Positions 17,321 through 25,021 of a stretch of 32,258 bases of DNA are shown one piece after another (within the stretch, counting starts at the first letter, position 1; every line of letters starts with the position of its first letter). Below the pieces are notes generated by a model that saw nothing but the letters and a program-made list of their open reading frames with translations, had not been told where the DNA came from and searched no databases. Origin of the DNA: Pleomorphomonas sp. (GTDB taxonomy: Bacteria; Pseudomonadota; Alphaproteobacteria; Rhizobiales; Pleomorphomonadaceae). Location: NCBI GenBank assembly GCA_030603685.1, contig JAUVXG010000030.1:1-32258 (forward strand). The letters run 5' to 3'. Position numbers and translations under genes: made by a program.

Positions 17321-18802
17321 TCAGGCCGGAAGCGCGGCCCGGATGAACTCGGCCGCCGCTGCCATATCGTCGGACAGCGGACGATCGTCCTGGTAGGGAC
17401 CGACGACATCGCGGAGCTGTCGATAAAGGCGATCGGTCCCCTCCGCTCGGCCTTCGGAGCGAAACTCGTGGGCTTGGCCGGCAGCCAGAAGCTCGACGCC
17501 AAGGATGGCCTCGGCATTCTCGATCACCGCAAGCGCCTTCAGCGATGCCGGGGTCGCATGGCTGAGATGGTCCTCCTGCAAGGCGGAGGTGACGCCGCCG
17601 TCGAGGCTCGCGGGCAGCGCCAGGCGCCGGTTCTCGTTGACCAGTGAAACCGCCGCGTACTGGGCGATCATGAAACCGGAACTCACCCCGCTGTCGGCGG
17701 CCAGGAAAGCCGGCAAGCCACTGACCAGCGGGTTGACCAGACGGTCGAGGCGCCGCTCCGACATCGCCGCCACCTCGGCGATAGCGATTGCCAGCTGATC
17801 GAGCGCCAGCCCCATGGCAGCGCCGACGGCGTGTGCCTCCGAATGAACCTCGGGTGCCTCCGGTGTGCCGAGGACGGCGGGGTTGTCCGATATCGACGCG
17901 AGCTCCCGTTCAACGACATCGGCAGCACCTCGAAAGGCATCGCGTGCCGCTCCATGAACATGCGGCACCGCCCGCATCGACAGGGCGTCCTGCGTCTTGC
18001 GACCGGCCCCGGCGGCAACGATGCCGCTGCCGGCGAGCCGATCACGCAGGCTGGCGCCAACGGACTGCAGAGAGGGCGATGCCCGAAGCGACAACGCCGC
18101 CGGATCGAAGGCGGCCGGATTGCCCATCAGCGCCTCGATGGTCAGGGCGGCGATCGCATCGGCCCAATCGAGTATCCGCTCCGATCTCTTCAAGGCCAGC
18201 GATGCCACCCCGGTGGCGCAGGGGATGCCATTGACCAGCGACAAACCTTCCTTGGCACCCAGCTCCAGAGGAACAAGGCCGGCAGTGGCAAGCGCCTCGC
18301 CCCCTGTGACAACCTTGTCCCCGACGCGCGCCCTGCCCGCACCAATCAGCACCAGGGCGATATGCGCCATGTGGCTGAGATAACCGACCGATCCCTTGGT
18401 CGGCACCATCGGCGTGACATCCGCATTGAGCAGCCGCACCAGGGCGTCCACCACCTCGAGCCTCACGCCCGAGTGGCCGAGCGCATAGTTGCTGACCGCC
18501 GTCGCCATGATCGCCCGCGTCTCGGTCACACCGAGCGGCGCGCCGATGCCGGTGGCGTGGCTCATCAGGATGTTGTGCGACAGCTGCCGCTGCAGCGGCC
18601 GGTCCACCACCACGTCGCAAAGCGCACCGACACCGGTATTGACCCCATAGGCCCGGATGCCCCGATCGACGATCGCCTCGACAATCGCGCGGGCGTCCGA
18701 GATGCGGCGCTTCGCCGCCTCTCCGAGATGAAGGCGCGCGCCCTCGGCAACGGCGGCGATGTCGCGCCAGCCGAGATGGGTTTCGACGACGATGTCGGTC
18801 AT
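17321..18802 (-). CDS. HutH-like protein (histidine ammonia-lyase family) lacking the MIO tripeptide
   Basis: A 493-residue member of the aromatic amino acid ammonia-lyase family, of normal length (~500). Conserved family residues are present: Tyr52 (AYGVNTG), His82 (LMSHATG), Asn191 (LVNGI), Gln271, Arg277, Glu410 (LQEDH), plus GLPAFLAADSGVSSGFMIAQ. However, where active enzymes read GSVG-ASG-DLAPLAH, this protein reads GSVG directly followed by YLSHMAH (residues 137-147): the Ala-Ser-Gly that cyclises to the MIO prosthetic group is absent. The position of catalytic Tyr280 (P. putida numbering) is Leu274, and the GGNFH segment is replaced. The frame is intact. Start MTDIVV at 18802. It ends the hutF-transporter operon. 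Either a non-canonical enzyme or a non-catalytic paralog; ordinary histidine ammonia-lyase activity is doubtful. Confidence 0.8.
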   Translation of the reverse strand: MTDIVVETHLGWRDIAAVAEGARLHLGEAAKRRISDARAIVEAIVDRGIRAYGVNTGVGALCDVVVDRPLQRQLSHNILMSHATGIGAPLGVTETRAIMATAVSNYALGHSGVRLEVVDALVRLLNADVTPMVPTKGSVGYLSHMAHIALVLIGAGRARVGDKVVTGGEALATAGLVPLELGAKEGLSLVNGIPCATGVASLALKRSERILDWADAIAALTIEALMGNPAAFDPAALSLRASPSLQSVGASLRDRLAGSGIVAAGAGRKTQDALSMRAVPHVHGAARDAFRGAADVVERELASISDNPAVLGTPEAPEVHSEAHAVGAAMGLALDQLAIAIAEVAAMSERRLDRLVNPLVSGLPAFLAADSGVSSGFMIAQYAAVSLVNENRRLALPASLDGGVTSALQEDHLSHATPASLKALAVIENAEAILGVELLAAGQAHEFRSEGRAEGTDRLYRQLRDVVGPYQDDRPLSDDMAAAAEFIRAALPA

Positions 18803-18815
18803 GGTGCCCTCAGGC

Positions 18816-19589
18816 CTAGAAGTTGCCGATGAACTGCCGGAAGCGTTCGGACTCGGAGTTGGTGAAGATGTCCTCCGGCGCACCGTCGGCCTCGACGACG
18901 CCCTCGTGCAGGAACAACACCCGGTCGGACACGTTGCGGGCAAAGGCCATCTCGTGGGTCATCACCAGCATGGTTCGCCCTTCTTCGGCCAGCGACCGCA
19001 TGACCTTCAGCACCTCTCCGACCAGCTCCGGATCGAGCGCCGAGGTCGGCTCATCGAAAAGAAGGGCCTTGGGCTGCATGGCGAGCGCCCGGGCGATGGC
19101 GGCGCGCTGCTGCTGGCCGCCGGACAGGTGTGCGGGGTAATAGTTCCGCCGCTCGGCGAGGCCGACCTTCTCGAGCAGCGCCTCTGCCTCGGCGATGCAC
19201 TCGGCCTTGGGGCGCTTCAGGACGTGCACCGGCCCCTCGATGAGGTTCTGAAGCACCGTCATGTGAGACCAGAGATTGAAACTCTGGAACACCATGGCGA
19301 GTTCGGACCGGATGCGGTCGACCTGCTTGCGGTCGGCCGGAACCAGCGAGCCCGCCCGGTTCCGCTTCATGGCGATGGTCTCGCCGGCAACCGTGATCTC
19401 GCCCTCATCGGGCGTCTCAAGTAGGTTGATGCAGCGCAGGAAGGTGCTCTTGCCCGACCCGGAAGCCCCAAGGATGGAGATCACGTCACCATCCTGAGCG
19501 TCGAGCGAGATGCCGCGCAAAACCTCGTGCTGGCCGAAGGACTTGTGAATGTTGCGGACCGAAATTGCCGGTACCGGGGCGTCAGCCAT
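18816..19589 (-). CDS. amino-acid ABC transporter ATP-binding protein (HisP/GlnQ type)
   Basis: A 257-residue ATPase of the polar amino acid transporter family, closest in style to HisP. Walker A GASGSGKS is at residues 41-48, the signature LSGGQ at 155-159, Walker B LLFDEP at about 176-181 and the switch histidine in MTHE. The HisP-like insertion around MKRNRAGSLVPADRKQVDR is present. The ATG at 19589 is preceded by GGGAGAGG; the frame extends upstream without homology. The start overlaps the HisM-like permease by 8 bases, and the HutH-like gene begins 13 bases after the stop. Within an operon headed by hutF, the substrate is most probably histidine or a related compound. Confidence 0.9.
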   Translation of the reverse strand: MADAPVPAISVRNIHKSFGQHEVLRGISLDAQDGDVISILGASGSGKSTFLRCINLLETPDEGEITVAGETIAMKRNRAGSLVPADRKQVDRIRSELAMVFQSFNLWSHMTVLQNLIEGPVHVLKRPKAECIAEAEALLEKVGLAERRNYYPAHLSGGQQQRAAIARALAMQPKALLFDEPTSALDPELVGEVLKVMRSLAEEGRTMLVMTHEMAFARNVSDRVLFLHEGVVEADGAPEDIFTNSESERFRQFIGNF

Positions 19590-20319
19590 GAACCTCTCCC
19601 TGGCGTCCGCCGTTGCTGGCCGAGACCGGCCGCTCCCTGAGGTGTGGCGACAGTCGGTATTCGACAAGCGCCATCAGGCGGACAATGATGAAATTGATCA
19701 GAAGATAGATCAGCGTTGCAACCAGGAACACTTCCATGGTGCGATAGGTCTGCGAAATCAGGCGCTGAGCCGTGCCCGTCACTTCCCAGACGGTGACGAG
19801 GCTGGCGAGAGCCGTCGACTTCACCATCAGGATGATCTCGGTCGAGTAGGCCGGCAGCGCCTGCCGGATGGCGATCGGCGCGATGATGCGCCTGAACAGC
19901 AGCAGGCCGGACATGCCGGCAGCCCTGCCCGCCTCGATCTCGCGGGACGGCACGGCCTGAAGGCCACCGCGCATGATCTCCGCCTGATAGCCGGCGGTGC
20001 AGAGGGCGAGCGCCAGCACCGCACAGGAGAACGGATCGCGCAGTACCGGCCAGAACAGGCTGTGACGGACGGCCGGAAACTGGCCGAGACCGTAGTAGAT
20101 CAGGAACATCTGGATGAGGAGTGGCGAACCGCGAAACACGAACACATAGGCGCGGGCAAAGACCGACAGCAGCGGCCCTCCGGATACCCGGCAATAGGTG
20201 ATGCCGAGCGCAAAGACCGCGCCCAGGCTGACCGAACAGGCGAACAGACCCAGCGTCATCGGCACTGCGGCAACGAGCTTGACGAAGGTGGAGAGAAGGA
20301 AGGCGACATCGAAATCCAT
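19582..20319 (-). CDS. amino-acid ABC transporter permease (HisM type)
   Basis: A 245-residue inner-membrane permease of the HisM/ArtM group, partner of the permease encoded just upstream. It begins with a hydrophobic helix, contains the FVFRGSPLLIQMFLIYYGL segment typical of this family and the EAA-loop EAGRAAGMSGLLLFRRIIAP that contacts the ATPase, and ends in an amphipathic tail. It follows the HisQ-like permease after 13 bases and overlaps the ATPase gene by 8 bases, so all subunits are probably made from one transcript. Substrate inferred as histidine from the hut context. Confidence 0.9.
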   Translation of the reverse strand: MDFDVAFLLSTFVKLVAAVPMTLGLFACSVSLGAVFALGITYCRVSGGPLLSVFARAYVFVFRGSPLLIQMFLIYYGLGQFPAVRHSLFWPVLRDPFSCAVLALALCTAGYQAEIMRGGLQAVPSREIEAGRAAGMSGLLLFRRIIAPIAIRQALPAYSTEIILMVKSTALASLVTVWEVTGTAQRLISQTYRTMEVFLVATLIYLLINFIIVRLMALVEYRLSPHLRERPVSASNGGRQGEVHG

Positions 20320-20332
20320 GGTGCCCTCCTCC

Positions 20333-21055
20333 CTAGTGCCGGCCGAGACTGTGGCGGAAGCTTCTGGCGACGCGCCGCTCGGCGAAACCGAAGACGCGGT
20401 CGGACAGCGTCGTCAGCACGAGATAGAGCGCCCCACCGACGATGAAGAACAGAAAGTACTGCTTGGTGGAGCCGGCGGCGATCTGGGAGGTCCGCATCAG
20501 CTCGGCGAGCCCGGTCACCGACACCAGGGTCGAATCCTTGAGACTGAGCTGCCAGACGTTGCCGAGACCCGGCAGCGAGAACCGAAGGATCTGCGGTGCC
20601 AGGATGCGGCGAAAACGCAGCATCGTTCCCATGCCGATCGAGCGAGCGGCGTCGAGCTCGCCCCGCGAGACCGCCTGATAGGCGCCGCGATAGACTTCCG
20701 CCTGGTAGGCGCCGGAGATCAGACCGACCGCAATGGCGCCGGCCAGAAAGGAGGGCAGCCCGAGGAAGCCCTCGTAGTTGAGCCATTGTCCGACGGCGGT
20801 AACCGCCTGCGAGCCGCCGAAATAGACGAGGTAGATGATCAAAAGCTCGGGCGCGCCGCGAAACACCGTCGTGTAGGCGTCTCCCAGCCAGCGCGCCGGA
20901 CGCGACGCCGACAGCTTGGCCGCCGCGATGATGGACCCAAGCAGCGCCCCGATTCCCAGCGAAGCGGCCGTGACGGCCAGCGTCATGCCGGTGGCCCACA
21001 GGAGTATGGCGCCCCGGCCGTGCTCACCGAAGCCGATCAGGTCAATCCAGGACAT
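20333..21055 (-). CDS. amino-acid ABC transporter permease (HisQ type)
   Basis: A 240-residue inner-membrane permease of the HisQ/ArtQ group. The segments TTVFRGAPELLIIYLVYFGG and GAYQAEVYRGAYQAVSRGEL, and the EAA-like loop AARSIGMGTMLRFRRILAP, are diagnostic. The ATG at 21055 is used; a TTG three bases earlier is possible. The gap to the upstream binding-protein gene is 78 bases and contains a strong stem-loop, unlike the tightly overlapping junctions downstream, so expression of the binding protein and the membrane subunits may be uncoupled. Confidence 0.9.
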   Translation of the reverse strand: MSWIDLIGFGEHGRGAILLWATGMTLAVTAASLGIGALLGSIIAAAKLSASRPARWLGDAYTTVFRGAPELLIIYLVYFGGSQAVTAVGQWLNYEGFLGLPSFLAGAIAVGLISGAYQAEVYRGAYQAVSRGELDAARSIGMGTMLRFRRILAPQILRFSLPGLGNVWQLSLKDSTLVSVTGLAELMRTSQIAAGSTKQYFLFFIVGGALYLVLTTLSDRVFGFAERRVARSFRHSLGRH

Positions 21056-21073
21056 CAAGGCTCTCCGTCGGGC

Positions 21074-21122
21074 GCTCCCGGACCCTTTAGCGGATCATCT
21101 CCACCATCACCAGTCCGGGAGC
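21074..21122 (-). promoter_or_regulatory. stem-loop between binding-protein and permease genes
   Basis: GCTCCCGGAC (21074-21083) is perfectly complementary to GTCCGGGAGC (21113-21122), a 10-pair GC-rich stem with a 29-base loop and no T tract. In amino-acid and sugar importers, such structures after the binding-protein gene stabilise its message or reduce read-through, giving excess binding protein over permease. That role is inferred. Confidence 0.6.
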
Positions 21123-21133
21123 TTCCTGTCGCA

Positions 21134-21970
21134 TCAGGGGGTGACGTCGACCTTGAGCCACTTCTCCGACAGCTTCTTCACGGTACCGTCGGCGACGGCG
21201 GCCTTGATCGCCTCGTCGAACAGCGCCTTCAGCTCCGGATCGGACTTGCGGATGCCGAGACCTTCGCCCTCGCCCCAGATCGGGCCGGCGATTTCCGGAC
21301 CGGTGAAGGCGAGATCGGCGTTGTCGGCGCTCTCGAAGGCACCGAGGAAGTAAGTGGCATCGTCGAAGCCGGCGTCAATGCGACCGGCCGAGAGATCGAG
21401 ATCGCGCTCGGCCGACGTCTTGTACTCCTTGATTTCGGCGACATCCCTGAAGTTGTCGTAGATGAAGCCGGCATAGACGGTCGACGCCTGGATGCCGATG
21501 ATCTTGCCGGTCAGCGCCTTCTTGAGCGGCTCGATCGCCTCGGCGCCATCCTTGGTATCGGCAAGCTTGATCACCGAACCGGTGCCCGCGAGATTGGCGA
21601 GTTCGCTATCCTTGGGCGCGGCGAAGACCGCGGGGGTCGCGGCATAGGGAACGGTGAAGTCGATCACTTCCTTGCGCTCGGGCGTGATCGACAGCGCATC
21701 CATGATGACGTCGAACTTGCCGGCGTTGAGGGCGGTGATCATGCCGTCCCAATCCTGCGAGATCAGCGTGCACTTCAATTTGGCATGGGCGCAAAGATAC
21801 TCGGTGAGATCGGGCTCGAAACCGACGATCTTGCCGTTGGCGTCGGTCAGGTTCCAGGGCGCGTAGGCACCCTCGAGCGCAATGGTGACTTCCGTCCACT
21901 CCTTGGCCGATGCCGGCACGGCCAGCACGGCGAACATGGCGGATGCGGCGACGAGACTGCGTAGGCTCAT
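21134..21970 (-). CDS. periplasmic amino-acid-binding protein (HisJ/ArgT type)
   Basis: A 278-residue secreted binding protein of the HisJ/LAO family (SBP_bac_3). Residues 1-22 are a signal peptide ending ASA|KE. The mature protein shows VTIALEGAYAPWNLTDANGK, GFEPDLTEYLCA, DWDGMITALNAGKFDVIMDA and SITPERKEVIDFTVPY, all typical of this fold. The ATG at 21970 has GAGGAG a few bases upstream; the frame extends further without homology. It is placed between hutF and two permease genes, so it most probably delivers histidine, though related basic amino acids or urocanate cannot be excluded. Confidence 0.9.
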   Translation of the reverse strand: MSLRSLVAASAMFAVLAVPASAKEWTEVTIALEGAYAPWNLTDANGKIVGFEPDLTEYLCAHAKLKCTLISQDWDGMITALNAGKFDVIMDALSITPERKEVIDFTVPYAATPAVFAAPKDSELANLAGTGSVIKLADTKDGAEAIEPLKKALTGKIIGIQASTVYAGFIYDNFRDVAEIKEYKTSAERDLDLSAGRIDAGFDDATYFLGAFESADNADLAFTGPEIAGPIWGEGEGLGIRKSDPELKALFDEAIKAAVADGTVKKLSEKWLKVDVTP

Positions 21971-22050
21971 GGTGTTCTCCTCTGGTTTTGCGAAGCACTC
22001 CGGCTTCTTTTGAGTTTTTTCGTTCCATCTACCGAGTGGCGGACGACACT

Positions 22051-23427
22051 TCACGCCTTGAGGCGGGCAAGTACGGCACCGAATGCCCGGTCGATCTTTT
22101 CGTCCTCGGGGTGGCGGCCGTCCTCGACCAGCCAGCGGCCCCCGATCATTACGTCACGCACGATCGGCCCCAGGCCGCCGAAAATCCAGCGGTCGAGAAT
22201 CGCGTCGCCGTCCACCGAAGCGAGATACGGCGAACGGCCGTCCAGCACCACGAGATCCGCCGGCGCCCCCTCGGAAAGCCCCGCCCCCGCGACGCCCGCA
22301 GCCTGAGCGCCGCCGGCAAGCACGCGGTCGAACAGTGTGCGACCGACCGACGCGCCCGGCCGCCCGGCCATCCGATTCCGCCGGCGGTCACGCAGCCGCT
22401 GCCCATACTCCAGTATGCGCAACTCGTCGGCAACCGACGTGGCGACGTGACTATCCGTACCAACGCCGAAACGCCCATCGGCGGCGAGGAAGTCGGAGCC
22501 GGGAAAGATCCCGTCTCCAAGATCAGCCTCGGTCGTCGGACAGAGGCCGACAGTGGCACCCGAGCCGGCAATCATCGCGATCTCGACATCGGTGACGTGG
22601 GTCGCGTGGACCAGACACCAACGCTCGTCGACATCGGCCATGTCATAGAGCCGCTCCACCGGGCGCCGACCCGAGTGAGCGATGGAAGCAGACACTTCGC
22701 GCTCCTGCTCGGCCACATGGATGTGGATGGGCGCATGTTCCGGCACCGCTTCCATGACGGCCGCGATTTCGTCGCCGGTCACCGCCCGGAGCGAATGAAA
22801 GGCGAGACCGAGCCTCGCGCCGATCGTACGACACGGTTCGACAAGACCGTGCAGCAACGTCAGAAAGCGATCAACGTCGTGGATGAACCGGCGCTGCCCG
22901 GCGGTCGGCGCCGCACCACCGAAATCCGAATGGGCGTAGAAGACGGGCAAAAGGGTCAGCCCGATGCCGGACTGCTCCGCCGCGAGCAACATCGCCAGCG
23001 ACATTTCGGCCGGTTCGTCATAGGGGCGCCCGTCCGGACCATGATGAAGGTAATGGAATTCGGCGACGCGCCCGAAGCCGCCCTTCAGCAACTCGACCTG
23101 CAACTTGGCCGCGATGGCGACCACATCATCCGGCGTCAACAGTGACACGAGCCGGTACATCTCTTCGCGCCAGGTCCAGAAGCTGTCGTCGCCCTGCCCG
23201 GCAACGTCGGTCAGGCCGGCCATGGCCCGCTGGAAGGCATGCGAATGAAGATTGGCGATCGCCGGGACGACCGGCCCGCCGAGCCGCCTGGCGCCGCCGG
23301 CATCCGAACCACGCTCGACCGACGAGATCCGCCCGTCGGCGCCAATGGCGAAGACGACGTCCTCGGCCCAGCCGTCAGCCAGCAAGGCTCTTTCGGCGAA
23401 AAGCAATTGATGGTTATCTGCTACCAT
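22051..23427 (-). CDS. hutF: formimidoylglutamate deiminase HutF
   Basis: Removes the imino nitrogen of N-formimino-L-glutamate to give N-formyl-L-glutamate, the five-step version of histidine breakdown. A 458-residue amidohydrolase: metal ligands in NLHSHAFQRAM (His61, His63), His235/His237 in IHIHVAEQ, His274/277 in HATHV and Asp325 in GTDSH. The segments FHYLHH and GLCPTTEADLGDGIFP are HutF-specific. It heads a minus-strand operon that continues into the amino-acid importer and the HutH-like gene, with 80 bases to the next gene. The start lies 20 bases from a HutC-like palindrome. The next enzyme, formylglutamate deformylase (hutG), is not in the window. Confidence 0.93.
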   Translation of the reverse strand: MVADNHQLLFAERALLADGWAEDVVFAIGADGRISSVERGSDAGGARRLGGPVVPAIANLHSHAFQRAMAGLTDVAGQGDDSFWTWREEMYRLVSLLTPDDVVAIAAKLQVELLKGGFGRVAEFHYLHHGPDGRPYDEPAEMSLAMLLAAEQSGIGLTLLPVFYAHSDFGGAAPTAGQRRFIHDVDRFLTLLHGLVEPCRTIGARLGLAFHSLRAVTGDEIAAVMEAVPEHAPIHIHVAEQEREVSASIAHSGRRPVERLYDMADVDERWCLVHATHVTDVEIAMIAGSGATVGLCPTTEADLGDGIFPGSDFLAADGRFGVGTDSHVATSVADELRILEYGQRLRDRRRNRMAGRPGASVGRTLFDRVLAGGAQAAGVAGAGLSEGAPADLVVLDGRSPYLASVDGDAILDRWIFGGLGPIVRDVMIGGRWLVEDGRHPEDEKIDRAFGAVLARLKA

Positions 23428-23446
23428 CTTGTTCGCGAAACCTCAC

Positions 23447-23462
23447 GCTTGTACATACAAGC
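23447..23462. promoter_or_regulatory. HutC operator between hutF and hutC
   Basis: GCTTGTA-CA-TACAAGC, a perfect palindrome with 7-base arms, lies in the divergent hutF/hutC gap. CTTGTAnnTACAAG-like sites are the known HutC (GntR family) binding sequence, with urocanate as the usual inducer. Here it could repress hutF and autoregulate hutC together. Confidence 0.82.
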
Positions 23463-23535
23463 ACTGTAGAGGAAATTTCTTAGGTCGCAAGCCGAATCCA
23501 TTCGCCTCTGACCATTTTTGGGGAGTGCCTAGAAA

Positions 23536-24270
23536 ATGAGCGACGTCAGCGAACGTCAAGGTGGGACTCCCCCGCACTATGCCATGGTCAAGCAGATGAT
23601 TCTCGGTCGGATCGGCAGCGGCGAGTGGCCGGCCCGCCATCGCATTCCCTCGGAGAACGAACTGGTCGCCACCCTCGGCCTCAGCCGGATGACGATAAAC
23701 CGGGCATTGCGCGAACTTGCAGCTGACGGCGTTCTTCTTCGCATTCAGGGATTGGGAACCTTCGTCGCCGAAGGCAAGAGCCAGACCTCGGTGTTCAAGG
23801 TGCGCAACATCGCCGACGAGATTCGCGAGCGCGGCCACGCGCACGCCGCTCAGACGGTGATGAAGGACGAAGTGAAGGCGACGCCGGAGCTGGCCGACGA
23901 ACTGGGCGTGGAACTCGGAACTCCCGTCTTCCATTCGCTGGTCATTCATCTGGAAAACGACATCCCGGTCCAGCTCGAAGACCGATACGTCAATCCGGCC
24001 CTGGCGCCGGACTATCTCTCCCAGGATTTCGCCACCCGCACACCCAACAGCTATCTGAGCGCCGTGGCCCCCTGGACAACGGTCGAGCACACCGTCGAAG
24101 CCGTTCTTCCGGCCTCCTGGGAAGCCAAGCTGCTGGCCATTGCCCGTGGCGATCCTTGCCTACTGATCCGTCGTCGCACCTTTTCCGGCGACCGCGTGGT
24201 CACCTCGGTCCGTCTTCTGATGCCAGGCGGACGCAGCCGCATAGAGAGCCGGCAGACGGCAGGCTCCTGA
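23536..24270 (+). CDS. hutC: histidine utilisation repressor HutC (GntR family)
   Basis: A 244-residue repressor with an N-terminal winged helix-turn-helix (residues ~14-80: PHYAMVKQMILGRI, IPSENELVATLGLSRMTINR, and GVLLRIQGLGTFVAE) and a C-terminal UTRA effector domain (~95-235). HutC proteins bind urocanate and release their operators. It is divergent from hutF, and palindromes matching the HutC site lie before hutF/hutC and before hutU. The start MSDVSER at 23536 gives the standard length. No convincing terminator was seen after it. Confidence 0.93.
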   Translation: MSDVSERQGGTPPHYAMVKQMILGRIGSGEWPARHRIPSENELVATLGLSRMTINRALRELAADGVLLRIQGLGTFVAEGKSQTSVFKVRNIADEIRERGHAHAAQTVMKDEVKATPELADELGVELGTPVFHSLVIHLENDIPVQLEDRYVNPALAPDYLSQDFATRTPNSYLSAVAPWTTVEHTVEAVLPASWEAKLLAIARGDPCLLIRRRTFSGDRVVTSVRLLMPGGRSRIESRQTAGS

Positions 24271-24435
24271 TCGAATCTGCCCTTTGTCTTCCTGAGCGAG
24301 CAGATCATCGAGCTCCAGAGCCCTCGGCACGAGAGGAGAACGGCTGCGCGGACCTTGGTTTGCTTCCGTTTTGTTGCAGGAAACATAAATTAACAACCCA
24401 GAGGATACAGTCGCCCCGCCCCAAGATGGGCAAGT

Positions 24436-24969
24436 GTGCAGCGGGAATCGGCTGAATCGTGCCAGATCAACGAATTATCGCCCTCGACGGGTGGATTTCT
24501 TGTGTATTGGCGACCGGACGTCGCCGCGGCCTCCGTCTTCGCCGCGGCTTTTCTGCGCCTCACTCTGAAGGATGTCCGACTGCCGTCCTGGGCGCCGCCA
24601 GCTGTGTTTATCGTCGCCTTGAGCCTCTTGCTCGCCTCAAGGCAACCCTGGATCACTTTGACGACCAACGGCTTGCTGCTGGCATTCGTCGGCGCAACGG
24701 CCGAACGTTCCGCAACGACCGCCTGTCGTATCCTGGAAACCCGCCCGATGGTCTTTCTGGGGACTATTTCCTACTCGCTCTACATCTGGCAACAACTGTT
24801 CAAATACGCCTATGAGGGTGGTCTCCCGCGCTTCGTCGCCGTCCTGGTGTCTCTTGGGATCGCCGTCTTCAGCTACTATCGCGTCGAACGCCCCGGAAAA
24901 GAGGCCATTCTCGCGGCTTGGCGGCGGCATGGCGCGCGCAACAGATCCGAGATGACCTCTCAGCATTGA
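24436..24969 (+). pseudogene. truncated acyltransferase 3 (OafA/YrhL-like) remnant
   Basis: The open frame encodes ~177 residues resembling only the C-terminal membrane part of acyltransferase-3 proteins, which are normally 350-400 residues: several hydrophobic helices, RPMVFLGTISYSLYIWQQLF and a final YYRVERPGKEAIL, the family's typical closing helices. Nothing resembling the N-terminal part, including the catalytic histidine region, is visible upstream; the frame closes at a TAA at 24391-24393. Its only starts are weak (GTG at 24436). It sits between hutC and hutU, where relatives have no such gene, and its stop overlaps the hutU promoter -35. Most likely a decayed remnant of an insertion or rearrangement. 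Confidence 0.7.
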
Positions 24970-25010
24970 CACTCGCCCGCCGCGGTGCTTGTATCTTGTA
25001 TAGACAAGAT
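24966..25010 (+). promoter_or_regulatory. hutU promoter overlapped by a HutC operator
   Basis: A consensus -35 TTGACA (24966-24971) is followed after 17 bases by TTGTAT (24989-24994) as a -10. The palindrome ATCTTGT-ATAG-ACAAGAT (24993-25010; 7-base arms) begins in the -10 and ends 11 bases before the hutU ATG. An extra half-site CTTGTAT lies just upstream (24988-24994). The CTTGT/ACAAG arms match the palindrome in the hutF/hutC gap, so HutC bound here would block RNA polymerase. Confidence 0.75.
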
Positions 25011-25021
25011 AAGGGATCATC

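Noticed and set aside
24436-24969. intact hut-associated membrane protein
   Set aside because: The sequence matches only the terminal helices of acyltransferase-3 proteins and lacks any start or N-terminal domain expected of a complete protein.
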